This document shows positions 14,061 through 28,445 of a stretch of 64,000 nucleotides of DNA, piece by piece. Position 1 is the first letter of the stretch. Every line of letters starts with the position of its first letter. Source of the DNA: Climacteris rufus (Eukaryota > Chordata > Aves > Passeriformes > Climacteridae); contig VZRZ01001923.1 in assembly GCA_013398175.1 (NCBI GenBank), positions 778,053 through 842,052 on the forward strand. The letters are read 5' to 3'. The position numbers and the translations under genes are program-made. Under the pieces are notes generated by a model, which was not told the origin of the DNA, did no database searches, and saw nothing but the letters and a program-made list of their open reading frames with translations.

Positions 14061-17000
14061 CTACCCCCTATCACAACCCCCTGAATTTTGCCAGATCCCT
14101 GCTTGCACCACACTCTGTGCTGCTCCACAACACTGTCCCCTACCATGGGCTGAGCCATTCCTCAGATCAAGTACCACTCAGATGAGCAAGACTGGAAAAA
14201 TCTTGCCCCCTCCACACAAGTCCTACATTGGCCTGTTGTTGGTATAAACCACAAATTACTTCATGACTTTCTGGCACCCACAATCGACATCATCAGCCAG
14301 CGAGTGGGACGGGCCGTGCACGCAGGAGAGCAAAACCACAGAGGGGTTAACCCTGCAGACGGCTGGGAGAAAACCCACGGTACTGAGAGCTCTCAGAGTA
14401 GCCAGAGGCTGTGACTCACCAGGAGAGGCTGCACAAAAATAGGGCTTTCAGCAAGGCCCACAGGAATTTCTGTAGGGAGATTCTTCCCCCAGAGACAGGC
14501 AAGGGTACTCGCCTCACCTTTCCCATCGGGGAGCAGATCCGGTGACTGCTCTGCCAGGAGAGGAATTCACTATTGTCCAGCTGGTTGTTTCCAGTCTGGC
14601 TAAAAATGGGATCACAGGAGACTAATTGCTTCACTGGAGAAAAAAAAAGAACTAGTCTGGAGTGACGGAGTTATTTTGTAGACGGTTGTTGTTTGGGTTT
14701 GTTTCCATCCTGGCTAACGAGCATTAATGACTTCAGATGGAGGGGGAGGAAAGCCATTAGGGAGAACATGATCCACACACACACCTCTGGGCCAGCACAC
14801 ACTTCTGTCCCAGCCAACCTTCGCAGCCCTGATGGCAACAATGCTGTGTCTGCCCATCCATCCCTCCCTCATCCAGCCCTTCAGAACAGAGGAAGGTGGC
14901 TGAGAGCAAAGGGAAATGTTAATTTTTCCTCTTTAATCGGCCTGACTGGAAGTGCCAGCCTCCCTGCAGCTCAGCTACTTGAGCACGTTAGCTATGCTCA
15001 GCAGAGTCTGCAAAAAAACTGCTGTCCCTCCTCAGAGCCAGGGAAACAAAGGGAAAACGTCCCAGAAGAGCAGTTCCTCCTGGCAGAAAGAGTCCAGAGC
15101 CTGTGAAATAAAGTTTGTTTGTTTTGTTTGCGGAAGCTGCACAATCTTCTGAGACTCATTTTGGTGTCCGGAGAGACAGAATGAAACCCAGAGCCAAGAC
15201 AGGTAATTAATGTTGAAATTCCTGCTTACATAACAGTGCTGGGACAGACTTGGCCAGTGCTGCATGTGGCTGTGCCAACACAGCCCAGAGAAAGCCTGGG
15301 AGCCAGCAGTGCCTGGGTTACACCCAGTGGCTCCCCTCACATACTCAGCGGGGCTTCAGGGAAACAGGGATCAGGAGCCTATGGGAATGATGTGCTTATT
15401 TCTATAACCCAACCCTGTTGAGGGACAGCTGTCTTTTAACTTATCCCCCCAGGGAACTTGAACTACCCCAAAACACAGCAAGGTCTCAAAGAAGACACAG
15501 GCAGAGCAAAGACTTGGAAATATTAGGGGCTTCCCTGGAGAAGAGGTGCAGAATTTCAGCACGAGTCTGGTTGTAAGAAAGCAAAGTGAAAGCAGGGAAG
15601 GCTCTCAGGCAGTCCAACAGTGACTTCAATTAACCTGTCCTGAACGTGCCAGAACATGGAGATACCCAATACTCCATTCCACATTTAACTCCTGCAGAGG
15701 TAACAGCCAGGCCTCCAGAGGCCATCATTTAACATCTCCTTTCTTCCACATGTGCCCATTTCAATGTCAGCTTACTGGCAATATAGGGCATTTGCTGCCA
15801 GCAGGGATCCAGAGATGCCACTGGCTGATGGTGGGAAGCAGCACCCAACAGCTCTGGCAGGAACTTCTGCTGACTGTCCTGATGGCAAAACCATCAGTCC
15901 TGAAGGACCCCCAAGGCAGCTCTGAGTGGAGACAATGAGGTGCAGTAAACAGGGCAGGCTGCAAGACAGTTTCCCATTAATTTTATCACACTAAATACCT
16001 GTCTTTCCCCCTAGGGCTATCCCTGTCAGGGCAGTCACCCATTTGAGTGAGCAGGGCAATTCTGCAAGATCAAAAGAGTGCAGGGGGAGCTGTGACATAG
16101 AGACTTTCCACTCATGAATCCAGCTCCAACCCACTCAGGCCACAGATGACTTGAGGCTTTAGAGGTTTGAAAGCTGGTCTCCCTTTGCTCTGGCTCATTT
16201 TCAAAACCTCATGATTTCCAAGAAGCAGCACAGTTTAGTACTGCCTTTTTTGAAAGCAAATAGGGAACTATGTTTCAAGCGGCTCAGTCACTGATAAAAG
16301 CTATTTATTTAACAGATATGGTGCCACAAAGGGTTATTTGGGCATTTTCTTTTGGTGTAAGGATAGGGGAAAAAACCCATGGTTTCAGATAGGAGTTAGA
16401 CTGGTCCCATCTCAGACCAACCACCAGCAGATCAGCCACCATCCATCAGCCATCCCAACTTCAAAATGAACTCTGCAATGCAAGGCATGAGCTGAATGCC
16501 TGGATCTCCCCGGGCTTGCTGCATCCCAAGCAGCACAGAGGACACTGAGAGCTGTCACCCTCCTGTGGGAGTTGGCCCTGGCCCCAGACAGACCCCAGTG
16601 GGAGCAGGACTGGCAGGACCAGCTCTGGCTCCATGCTCTGTGCTGCTGCAAGGGTAGAGTGGCAGGGCACTGCCGCCTTCTGACCTTCCCAGAGGGTGGA
16701 CTATCTCTTTGGGACCTTGGCCAGCTGGCAAGAGTCACAGTGTCTCCTTGGCTTTCTCATCTATCAAGGCTGGGCAGAGAAGCAAGAAGCAGGAGACAGC
16801 TGCCAAGGTTTTTGCTCCCTCTGTGCTCAGCAGGGTCTGGAGGTAGAAATTCTGGCTGGAAAGCTCCTGTTTGGGCACCAAGGTTCAAGCTACTGTTCAA
16901 AATATACGAGAAATGATAGAAGAAATACTGAAATGGGGAGATCCAGCTGGCAAGAATGGTTATAAAGCAAAAGAAAACAAAATAAGAGAAGGTACAGGTA

Positions 17001-20000
17001 ATGGCAAAGGCTACATTAAGTTGATAAGATTCTGCCAAAATCCCCAAAGCATAGATAAGCATACAATTCCTCAACTTACAGTTATGAGATACTAACAAAC
17101 AGAAATACAAAACACACTAGTTCAGCTTTTAGGCACAAGTCAACAAGGACATAGGACCCTGCCACATTTTCATACCCAGGTAAATGTCAAAAGGAACGTA
17201 ACAAGATCCAGAGAAGGGAGGAGTCAGACCAGAGCCTGCTTGCTAAATGTCACACACCAGCTCAGACCCTCAGCACAAGTGCCACAGAGTCTGGACACTG
17301 AGACACGCTGCAGCCTCGCCACCACAGCCCACGTTTGAAGGACTTGAAAGTCCTTGAAGAGTTTGAAGGGAACACTTCCTACTGCCCCTGCTACCACACA
17401 GGTTTGCACAAGGAGTAATTTGCCCCTGCTACCTTGCACAGCTAACCCTGCTTTTCTCAATTTACCCTCACCCCATCCTCTCCTCCATCCCCCCTCCTTT
17501 CCCAACACAATAACCAAAGATGGCATGACCCACTCTGGCCAGGCACCACGACAAAAATGCTTCAGATGTGGATGCACACATCCTATTGGATAGATTTAGC
17601 CATGGCAGTATGCCTGGATCAGGGATTTAGCTAGTAAATACCCTCTCCTACTTGGAAGTAATTTTCCTGATTCATGAGCACTCCTCTACCACGCTGCCGA
17701 GAGATTTGCGAAAGCAGCTCTGGATGTTAATAATAAATCATGCTTGTGAAACTTTAATTGATTGAGAAGAAATCAGCTCAGAGCATGCAGATCTCCGTGC
17801 TTTTGAATGTATCACATTTGTACAGGGCTCAGACTGGAAGGCTTGCTCCTGTTCCCATTCTTGTCCGCTGGAATACCACCACTGCTTCAGTGGAATAACA
17901 ACCAGGTAACGCAACTCCAAGATTAAACTGTGCCCTGAGGCACAGCCTCATAAAAGGGGAGGTTCTCCATCCTATTAACAGCAAAGGTGCAATGAGTCAG
18001 AGGCCAAATGATGAGCAATGGTTTTCCCTTGCTCCACAACCTGCACCTTGGCCTGCACCAGCAGCTAAGGACAAGCCCCAGCACCAGTTCAGCTGGCACA
18101 CAGAGGGCAGAAACAAAGCTGTGACCCCATCCTGCCCAGAGGACCACTGGCAGAAGAGGGAATTTTTCTCCCACAGAAATTCTGAATTGTAAAACAGGCA
18201 GCTATTACTGCAGCACTACCATGTAACAGTTGAAATTTTCCATTGTGTTACTACCTTTAGTTTATACCTGTATCATTGCAGGCAGCTCTGAACTAGAATC
18301 TACAGACCAGGTATGACAGTGGTGCACCACTGATATCAAAAGTTGCTGAGTGGCTTTGCAAAATTCCTCTGTTTGCATAAAAACAGAGTAACCCACCTGC
18401 TCCCTGGCATAAGGAACAAAATCTAAACATTAGGATTACTGACCAAGGCAACATCAGGTGCCAGTCTTGCTACAGATGGAAGAGTAAGTCAAATTCTCCC
18501 TGGATAGCTACGGCTGTTGCTACTGGCCAAGTATTTCAACACTGAGTCTCCCATGGTCTCCCTCACAAACACAGCAACTTCACTCACTGCAATATGTTGT
18601 GATGCAAGAAATCTTCCACTTCAGCAAGTCAGAGGAGCAGATGCAACAGCATTTTGTCAGCATCGTCCTTGTTTCAAGAAGTTGTACAAAACATTTATGA
18701 AGGTTGACAGAGAGACCTTTTCCTCAGCTATATATATCAGCCTCCCTAATGCCAACCCAGGGCTCATGTTCTCTGACAGTAATACTCAAAGCTTCCTCGT
18801 TTCAGGATGGGTACAAAGATCAATGAAATTACTCGATTAATGCTGGACAATTCTGGAGATCTCACAGCAAATGTTTTCAAAATCTGTAAAATCACAGGCC
18901 TGAATGCCCTTGATATCAGGGAATATGTTAAAAGTCAGATGAGTAGTTCTGGCTAAAAGCATAGCAACATTTAGGGGCAGGTTTCAAAAATAAATTTTAA
19001 ATAACATCAAATATATTTCAATTTTTATTTTTTCTCCTTCTCATGATCTTTACTTCTTTAAAACACAATAAAGAGAGTAAGAAAGATAAAACCCCAGTAT
19101 TTTTATAGAAAAATTTCTTAGTTTCATAAGATCTAATCTAAATATTCCCAAATGCTCTGGGACTCAACGTTTGAGCCTAATTCTGGTTTCTAAGTCTCCT
19201 TTCTTTAAGAACTTGTCTGTAATTGCTACACATAGCTATTTTCTAATTGCATCTGCATGCTCTTTAATTGTGAAATGCCCCCATAAGGATGTATTAGTCA
19301 CAAAAGGAATGCCAGAACACAACTCACATCTAATCACTTCTCCTCTCCACAGATGAGCAGTACTGCTTACTTTTATTGCACCAGCACCAGAATTCTCAAA
19401 CAACACCGAGGCCTCATTGCAAGCATTCAGTAAATGAGTCTGTGCCTGGGAGAGTTCACAAGTTTTTATATGCAAATGTAGCAGCTACACCAGAGGAGAA
19501 GAGTGAAAGTATGAGATTTGCACTTAGGTAAAGGTTCTCCAGCCTTGGGGCAAACTCCTGAGGCCCCTTCGAGCTCGGTTTTTTAATGATTTCTACAAAC
19601 TCATCATGTGCAGGGTTTGCAGGTTTCAAATCAATCCCTTTCAATAACCATAAAGGAAAAGTAGACACCAGCAGAGCCAACAACTTCTGCAGGCTATTCA
19701 GTAGTCCTTAGTCATGTGGAAAGTTCCACCAAAGTTCACAGACGATATACAGTGGAGTCAATGGGGCACAGAGATCTGATATGTGGATCTCAAAACAGGA
19801 CTGCTCTTCGTAAGCACAACTGTAAATCAGGACTAAACTGTGCTGCACTCTGACTGATTAAACATGACACTGAAACGTGAGAGGCTGGGCTTTTTTTCTC
19901 TCTGCACTTTCCATCTGATCAAGTGCAGAGAAACAACCCTTTAAGCACTGCATGCCAGAGGCTGTAAAAGAGCCCATCTCACAAGCATGCAACAACCACA

Positions 20001-20638
20001 TCTGAGTGGAAAACTATGTGGAAGATGCCCTGTCTAGAAGCACAAATCAGTCTACATGAGCTGTTGACTCTCAGATAAGATAGCCACAGACATCACCACA
20101 CTCCTGACCCTCAGAGACATCCCTTCGTATTTTCTAAAGCTGAATGAAGCATTTCCAGAGACTCCAGCATGAAAATTTCTCTTCTACACTAAGCAGTTGT
20201 TGTAGGGATGGGACTGCTGGTATGCTATTCTGTGCCAGTTAGCAGCTTTTAGCTGATTTGCTTCACTCATTCACCAGATAATCAGCTTGTATTTCATCCC
20301 TTCTGCTGCTCTGAGAACACAGCACATCCCTCATTTTGTTCTGCTCACAGACACCCATTCTTGTCTCCAGGATCCCAGTCCCACACAGCACCGAGCCTCA
20401 GAGCTCTCCTGAATTGAGGTCTTGGAGTGAGAGGGAGCAGATCCCACAGCTGAGGCTATGGAGACTCACACCCCTTCTGGCACTGGTTGAGCTGTTTGCT
20501 ACCCTTTCCTCTCAGATGCAAACAACTCTGCCCACACAGATGAATTCATGGGGAAGAGGGAGGCATGAAATACATCAAATCACTGAAGATTATCTACAGA
20601 GGCATCAACTGTAGCTCATCCAAGCAAAAACTGTCACT

Positions 20639-21015
20639 GAATGACAGAACAGTCTGGGATGGAAGGGACCTTAAAGATCAGCTCATTCCAACCCCCTGCC
20701 ATGGGCAGGGACATCTTCTACTAAACCAGGTTGCTCCAAGCCTGTCCAGCCCGGCTTTGAGCACTTCTAGGGATGGGGCAGCCACAGCTTCCCTGGGCAA
20801 CCTGTGTCAGGGCCTCACCACCCTCACAGTAAAGAATTTCTTTCTAATATCTAATTTAAATCTACTCTTCTTCATCGTAAGGCCATTCCCCCTTGTCTTA
20901 TCACTGCATACCCTTGCAAAAAGTCTCTTTCCAGCCTTCCTGTAGACCCCCTTTAGGTATTAGAAGGCTGTTATCAGGTCTCTCTTTCAGAGAAGCTTGA
21001 AAACACCTCATTGAA
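20639..21015 (-). mobile_element. CR1 LINE 3' fragment
   Basis: Contains the reverse-complement CR1 landmarks in order: ACAGAACAGTCTGGGATGG, CCCCTGCCATGGGCAGGGAC, CACAGTAAAGAATTTCTTTC and a stretch about TTATCACTGCATACCC. It runs about 375 bases and is 5'-truncated; orientation is minus, the same as the gene. Confidence 0.9.
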
Positions 21016-24000
21016 CCCAAGATTTATCTTTATTTGCCAAGAAAACAAAGCTATGCGCAGCACCTAAGCAAACCATCAGTAATCAATCCCTGGGTAGCCC
21101 CCCACCCAGGCAGTTTGCCTTGCAGAGCACTGCTGCTATCAGTCACAGATCCAGTCCAACTGCTCATTTACCTCCCTGGGGAAAGCCCCTTGACTTCAGG
21201 GGAAACAAGATCTGGCTCCAGATGTGAAAAAGGGCATGAGATGAGAATAAACAAAACCACCAGTCACAGAAAAAAGAAAAAACAACCAAAAACCAACAGA
21301 GAGCGAACATGAGGAATCCCATGTCTACACTGTCCTGACCCATGGAAAAGCAAACAGCACACTAATAAAAGTTGCTCTGTTAACAGTGGCTGTATGTAAT
21401 TAGGAAAGGCATTCAGCTTCTGTTTTCAGCACGTAATTTTTAATTGATTTTGCTGAAAGAAACCTTAGTGTTGTTTCAGTTAATAGGAGTCTTTCCAGCA
21501 AAACTGGTCTCCTTAGAAGGCTTATGTAAAGCTTTCCTCAAATGTCACAGGCTCATTGTTTGAACTGGCAGGGAATTAACCTGTTGCAAAAAGCCCATTA
21601 CTTATAAAAGCCAACAGTCAGGAGAGACACAGCTGCAGACCTGATGGGTCTCCTTCAAGCAAGGGTGATGATTTCAGACCTAGCCAGTATCCATCAGTTT
21701 TTCCAGATCCCAGAGGAAACAGTTTTTCCCTGTCATAAGGAGTACCACACACATAAAGGAGATGCTCTCAGGTAACACACAGAGGAGTAAACACTTCCTG
21801 TTCATATGCCTATCTTATTTTCCCCAAGAGCTGGAGTTCAGCCCCAAAGGCCAGACCATGTTCTCATCTGGATAACTGCATAATTATCTTTTGCCTTCCA
21901 AAGGGACCACACAGCCTAACAAACATCATCAAGTCACAGGACCTCCTTAACAGTGGCTGGTGCCTCAACAGAGCACGGGGACCCTGTGCACACCATCCCA
22001 CACCCAGGGGTGTGATGCAGCACCAGCAGAGCCCCAACACCTCCACATGGGGCAGCTGCATTAGAAACATCAATACAGTCACAAAGGCAGTGGGAGCAGC
22101 TGGCCAGCACAAACCCTCAGGTTAAAAACAAGGTGCTTCAGCCAGCCAATAACCAGTCCTTCTCCCAAGCCTTTTAGCTGCTCTGGCTCCAGATCAACTA
22201 CATCACCTCCATGCTATACTATCCATAGCCTTAAGGCTGTGTCTGCCCCTGTGCTGTGCCATGTGGTGAGCTGGGGCACATGGGTATCTCTCCTACCCAA
22301 CTCCACACCTCAGGCTGGCAAAACCACCACTAAAGTGCAGGGTGCAGAGCTGACACTGTGTCCTGCATGCTGTATCACCTCTGCAAGGTAGTGGAGATGT
22401 GTTCATTTGGCCAGCTCAGCCCAGACATCCTACCAATGAGACATATTTGCACAGAGAGAGAGAAGTTTGTCATAAAAATGAAGGCTGTGTCACTAGGTTG
22501 GGCTGACTACTTTATGTTGCCTGTAGAAAAGCCACTATCTTACTGTAAACCTCAAAGCCCCCTCCTCCAAAAAAATCCAACCGTACAACAACCAAATTTA
22601 AGGACAAAATTTGCATTTGCCCTCAGTACACAAATAAATGACTGAGGCAAGTGGATCCATCCACTCCCAAGGCTGTACATCAGCCTATGCCAAGGTCTGA
22701 ATTTGAGGGCAGCAGGGCAGACCAGCCATTCTTACAGTAGTGCTACACAGAAGAAACATCCTTCTTTTAAAATAAACCCTTAGAATCATTCACTGTCTCT
22801 TTGCTTTTTGCCAGACTGAATGGACCAGCTCACTTGCATTGAGTAAGCTGCTGTGCAACCTAATTCTGCTCGGATATGCTGCTTTGTTTTGTTTCTGGCA
22901 TGCACAGAAGCCAAAATATGCTTCCCCTACTCTGGGAACTGGAAAGTGAAAGTCGGGAAGAGCTGCCTCAAGAAAAACAGCACGTACAGCCATTAGATAA
23001 AATGACAAATCAACCTACCTATCTGCAACAGTACCCAGCACACTAATTTCCTTTAGAAATAAGCTTAGAGAAAGCAGCAGTGCACAAATATTGCCCTGTG
23101 AGCAAAGGTTTTATTTACAATGGCCATGATTATCACCTAACGTTTTCCTGGCAACATCCAGCATGAGCTGATCCCACATATGCCCTTGTCCTATTCCTCT
23201 GTGATTAGGGGTGCACAAGATACTGAGATGTGACATGTGAAAAGATTGTTTTCCTGTCTGGATGCATTCCCCTGTACCATGGGACAAGGAACCACACTGT
23301 ACTTGCTGAGGTTTTTTTAGGAAGCAGCTATAAATAGGTGCTGCTAAGTTGACAGCTAAACCTCAGCTTAGGGCAAGACAGAGATCTTTCCTGGAGAAGG
23401 CCAGAAAGCCATCTCTCCCTTGCAGTGCTGCAAATGAAGAGAAAAAAATACAGGTCTGTGAAACTGAAAGCTCTCTTTTAAAGAGCCCCAAATACATACA
23501 TGTACATTTATGGGACTTCTATTCTGGCCATGGCTTAGTAACAAAAAGGGAGTTTCCTCCAAGTGAGGAGCAACCTCACTGAAAATATCATTTGAATCAT
23601 GAATCTCATCCCATGAGAGCACCAATCCAGCAGTAAGGCCAGCTTTAACATTACAAATCACCAATATAGCCAAAATGCATCATCTGCCTCAGGAAACTCA
23701 TTCTCAGGGATTTACAGTAGCAATTGAAAAAATATTGCACTATGGCTATTTCAAATTGCTTATGTGTGGCTGAAAAAGGAATCAATGAACACCTGATTTT
23801 AGCAGCCATCAGCACCATCCTGCCAGAACACAGTGACAAGTTACAGCTACTTCTTGATGAACTTTCAGTGCTGATTCTCAAACTTCTCTGGCAAAGAAGA
23901 GAAGATTCAGCTTTAGGCAGCATCTGTGGCAAATACAACTTGACTTACCAGGAGAACACTCATTGCATTGGTAAATGCAAATTCTCTCCTGAACTGCTTG

Positions 24001-26390
24001 AAGGAGGCAAGGAAAAATACAGTACTATTATGTTTAAGTTTAGCCCAGAAGAAAAACAAATGATCCAGGGTATTCTAGGCCAGCAACTCTCTTCCTCCAG
24101 TGACCCTGGAAATCCAGAAAGAAGAGACACCTTGAAGAGCTTGTGGCAAAACCCCTTCTGGTCAGGCTGTTCCTGGTACCTCTGCCCCCTGCTCCCAGCT
24201 TCTTAGGCAAGCACTCACACTCTGATCATAAAATCTCCAAACTCTTGGACAAGTGCAGTGATTCCATTCTGAGTATCCCCTTCCATCCTGCAGACCCCCT
24301 CCCAGAGCTTGGTGTTTGTGGCCCAACAGAAGCAGCCTCAGCTCAGTACAGGCCCAGCCAGCAGCACTCTCCTCTTACATCTTCCAGAACCCCAACTAAT
24401 TATAAGAAACCAAGTCAGCCCCCTGCAGATCTGCCCTGTGCAGCTGAAGCCACCTGACTCCACAGCTTAACCAGTTCCTCAACAAGATCAAAGCCTGTGC
24501 AGTTGTTCGAGGAGCTTTTCAATTACTCCTCCAGTTTCTGTCATGAATTACAGCAGCACTTGAAGAGTGCCAAAACCCAGAGGGATCAGTTACTCCTGCC
24601 CTGTGACAGGCAGCAGGCTGGGGCAGACAGGACAAGCTGTAGGCACAGTGGCATTACATTATGCACAGACCCAGTTTTGCTGCTGAATGATTGACAATAA
24701 CTACTGGATGTCACTATTTTAAGGATAATGTCATTTGTGTAATTATCTGGCAGGGGCTCTGCTCAGCGGATGGCATTATTCACGAGGGAAGAATTAGACT
24801 GAAATCCAGCTGTAGAGTAAGGAGATTTGCTATTCTATACAATCACTGTGCTTTAGGAGCTTGATACATAGAGCATATATCACTAGTCATCTTCATGCTC
24901 TCAGGACCTGGAGAATATTAAAATGACACTCCTCTATTTCACTGTGCTACATATATCATATGATTTCATGCTTAAAAATATTTTAATATTCTCTGTCCTC
25001 ACCTGACCATCTGTTTCTTACTGGAGCTCAAGCTAGGAAGAGACAGAGAGGCTGCTTTTACTTGATTGTTCCTATCATTTCACCATCTGATAGGACAGTG
25101 CCCCTCATACAGCCCCCAACCCTTTGGCCACTTTAGCCCTCAGCTATTCTGGTTTTACTGAGTTCAAACCTGGGTTTATCTGCTACAGGAAGGTGCACTA
25201 CTGCCTGGGTTAAACTATGTAAAGCCTCAAACCAAAGAGCATTTGGCCCAACCCACAGTCTGAAATGGTCCTAACAGAGCCAGACTGGGACTGGAACTGG
25301 TCCCATCCTGCATCCAGCTCTGGGTCCCAGCAGTACAACTGTAACCAAGCAGCAAAAAAGGGAGACTTGACATTATTCTTTGCAGTGCTGGCATGCCACA
25401 AGTGGGACTGAGAAGGGCTACAGCAGACCATACTCAAATATGCATGCTTTGCTGCTGCATTCCAGGTAATAGCATTCCAAAAAAAAACAACTGTCTGTTC
25501 CTCCTTTCCAGTGCTCTGGGCAAGAGGGTGCCAGAGGTGTTCTGCAAAGTATGGCAGAAAGAAACCTTTCTGTACAACCAGACTCAGTGCTGTCACCTCC
25601 CTGTTCCAGCTGTCCTATTCCATCCCAGAAGAGGCCTTGCTCTGTCCCTGGGACATAAGGAAGGATGCTGGGCAAATGGTCATGCTGGCCAGGGAGGGCT
25701 CTGCACAGCAGACTGGCTTTGATCCATGCTGGCTGCTCTATGCTTTTATGCTTGAACTGACAGGGGAGCACTTCAGCAGCACAGAAAAGAAAAAATACAA
25801 CCAAACTGCCCCCCTGAGTACAGAATGATGACAAATAACAAAAGAGAGCTATGTATGGGAAATGGCTTCCTGAGAACAGCCTTGAGACCTGGAGCTGAGG
25901 CTGATGCGCGGAGGCAACGCTGCTCCGATCCTGCTGCAAACACAAAGGTGCCAGACATGGACAGGAAGGAAAAACTCCTGCTGTAGGACCATGGCAGGAA
26001 TGAAAAAACTTTTAGTGGCTGAGAGGAGTGGCACTGGATAGGTGTTTGAAATAGACAGGGTTTAAACAAGTGTGTAGCTACTGCAGGGAAGCAGAGGCTT
26101 TGGTGTCACCAGCACATATTACCCTTGAAATAACAAGGTACACTGTGGCAACAGCAAATCCTTACATTCACCTCCCAGAAAATCTAGGAGGGTTTCATTT
26201 AACACCTGCCAAGAAATTCCACTCCTCCTGAAAAGTGGTGCACCTTGGCCAATGTGCAGGGGGAATGTGGAGGTAGTGTGATCCCAGCTGACAACTTATT
26301 CCCAGTGGGCAGCAAGTGACACTTCTTTACTCAAGCTGAAAGCTCCAGCTATCATTTCAGACAAAGGGAAGCAATGAATGCAGAGCTCAC

Positions 26391-26545
26391 CGGTAAATGA
26401 TGCCTCTTTCGTGGAGAAACATGAGGGCTGAAATAATTTCTGCAGCGTAGAACCGGGCCCGATCTTCGTCGAAGCGCCGCGACTTCTGGATGTGGAACAT
26501 CAAGTCCCCCCCGTTGACAAACTCCATCACAAAGAACAGGCGGTC
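26391..26545 (-). CDS. PRKCH: PRKCH exon: kinase hinge to start of catalytic loop
   Basis: This 155-base exon stands alone between introns of about 14 kb and 25 kb. The acceptor is TTGTGTGCAG and the donor GTGAGC. It encodes 51 codons, DRLFFVMEFVNGGDLMFHIQ onward, ending in HERGIIY plus the first two bases of the Arg codon. MEFVNGGDL contains the gatekeeper Met and the hinge that binds adenine; the final IIYR leads into the catalytic loop (PKCs have YRDLK where many kinases have HRDLK). The exon has several CpG dinucleotides, in contrast to the CpG-poor introns around it. Skipping it would shift the frame. Confidence 0.97.
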
Positions 26546-27907
26546 CTGCACACAACAAACATGGACAGCAGTAGAAAAAACTTAGAAAATGCTAAGTAAA
26601 ACTATTATATCCCAAAGAAAAAAAAAGGTTAAGTACACATGAGAGAGTGTGTGTGGGGAAATGCTGATTTTTTTCAGGAAAAATCAAGTCAGTACAAGGA
26701 GGATCTGTTAGTACCTCCTTGCCTTGCAGTTCTCCCAAAAGTTTTGACCCCAGTTGTGACATGAACTGTTCACATGTGGATTGGGCATATTAGGAGGTGT
26801 GTGCTCATCACTAATCAGCTCTCGTTGAGTTTCCCTAAGTTATCCTTAGCCTCAAACAGCATGGAAAGATGCTCCTTCATCAGTACTCTCTGAGCTGAGT
26901 GACACAAAACAAATCTATAAAAAAATCCCTCATTCCCTAGTAAACACCTCAGATCTCTGGGGAAAGCTGCTCCATAATACAATGTGCCTAACCAGACTGC
27001 AGCTTTGCCACAACAGCACAACACTGTCTCGAGGATATCCCAACACTATTTCTGGAGAATGTGTGTTCTTTTCCAGGATGGGATTTCCTGCCATACACTT
27101 GGTTGGCAGCTGCTTTTTGGGCCCAGCTTTCCTCTGATTAACCTGCAGAGACCTCTGGGTGATGGAGGAACTGATAAGGACAAAGTATAAAACAAAGCTT
27201 CTGTTGAGCAGAGAAACAACCTGTTTGATAAAGTTCAGTTCATTAACCACAACTGCTGGTCTCTGAGGTTTCTTCTTTGGCTTTGTTCTGGCTTTTGCAA
27301 AAGCCTACAGATAGGGAGGCATTTGCTTAAGCTGCATGCTCAACAGTGAGCAGGGGTTTAGTATGTGCAAAAGAGGTGCTTGCTTGACTGTGACAGGAAG
27401 GACACAGAGAGATCTGTCACAAACTAAACCCTAGACTTGTTGCAGTTCTAGTTCAAAAATTTCTCTCAGCAATTATTTCCGGACATTCAGCATTTATTGT
27501 TTCAGTTTTACTCTGAATATCAGGAACAAGCAGATTAGGAAACAGGCATAGAATTCAACTGAGACCAGTCAGGCTTCATGGTAATATCTGCCCTTTTTTC
27601 CCCACAAGCCTCTTCCCAGGTCTGATGTTAATTATCTACAAGCTACTTTTAAACCCTAAGTTTAAGAGGATGAAGCATTGTCGTGCTCCACTTTCTGGCA
27701 GCCTGCCAGCTTGAAATGACTACTGCTATTAACATCTTGAGATGCACAGGGCAGAAGAAAAGCAACCAGAAATTCCCTCATTTCTCAATGGACCTGAGCA
27801 GGAAAGCAAATGGCTTGTGACATATGAGGACAGCTTGCTTCTCATCACCAACCTGGGCTCTGCCCAACAGCTCCTTCTGGGCCTCCTCCAGAAGGTAAAG
27901 ATCATTA

Positions 27908-28445
27908 AATCATAGAATCATCTGGGTTGGAAAAGACCTTTAAAGACCAATAACCACTAGACCAAGCTCAACACTAAGCCATGTCTGTAAGTGCCAGATC
28001 TATGTACCTTTTAAATACCTCCAGGGATGGTGACTCCACCACTGCCCTGGGCAGCTTGACCACCCTTTCAGTGAAGAAACTGTTCCTAATATGAAATCTA
28101 AACTTCCCCTGGTGCAACTTCAGACCATTTCCTATTCTCCTGTTGCTTGTTCCCTGGGAGCAGAGCCTGACCCTACCTGGCTGCACCCTCCTGTCAGGGA
28201 GTTGTGGAGAACCAGAAGGTCCCTCCTGAGCCTCCTTTTCTCCAGGCTGAGCCCCCCCAGCTCCCTCAGCTGCTCCCCATGAGCTTTGTGCTCCAGACCC
28301 TTCCCCAGCTCCGCTCCCTTCCCTGGACACGCTCCAGCCCCTCAATATCTTTCTTGCAGTGAAGAGCCCAAAACTGACCCCAGAATTGGAGGTGCAGCCT
28401 CATCACTGCTCCCAGCATTCTCACAACACTCCTGCAGCACCAAGG
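27908..28445 (-). mobile_element. CR1 LINE 3' fragment (longest, about 540 bases)
   Basis: Starts with ATAGAATCATCTGGGTTGGA and extends past the 3' untranslated part into CTTTTCTCCAGGCTGAGCCC and AAACTGACCCCAGAATTGG, which are further upstream in CR1. Minus orientation. It is the longest CR1 piece in the window, and no intact reverse transcriptase remains. Confidence 0.9.

Larger units (their letters stand above)
1205..26390 (-). other. PRKCH: PRKCH large intron, about 25.2 kb
   Basis: A single intron separates the exon ending IIYR from the exon starting with RDLK. It contains two CR1 pieces (13863-14060 and 20639-21015), a CpG-rich patch near 13 kb, short A-rich runs (for example 9840-9890) and otherwise unique-looking sequence. 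Open frames inside it, including one of 199 codons at 3765-4364 on the plus strand, show no recognisable domain. No tRNA or other RNA gene was recognised. Confidence 0.85.

Noticed and set aside
19456..19683. Minus-strand open frame considered as an extra PRKCH exon
   Set aside because: It lies between the hinge exon and the catalytic-loop exon, which join perfectly in frame without it; no kinase insert is known there.
23724..24206. Plus-strand open frame of 160 codons with a protein-like helix-rich start
   Set aside because: Contains leucine-rich stretches that look plausible, but no known domain and no start context or neighbouring exon. Treated as chance.
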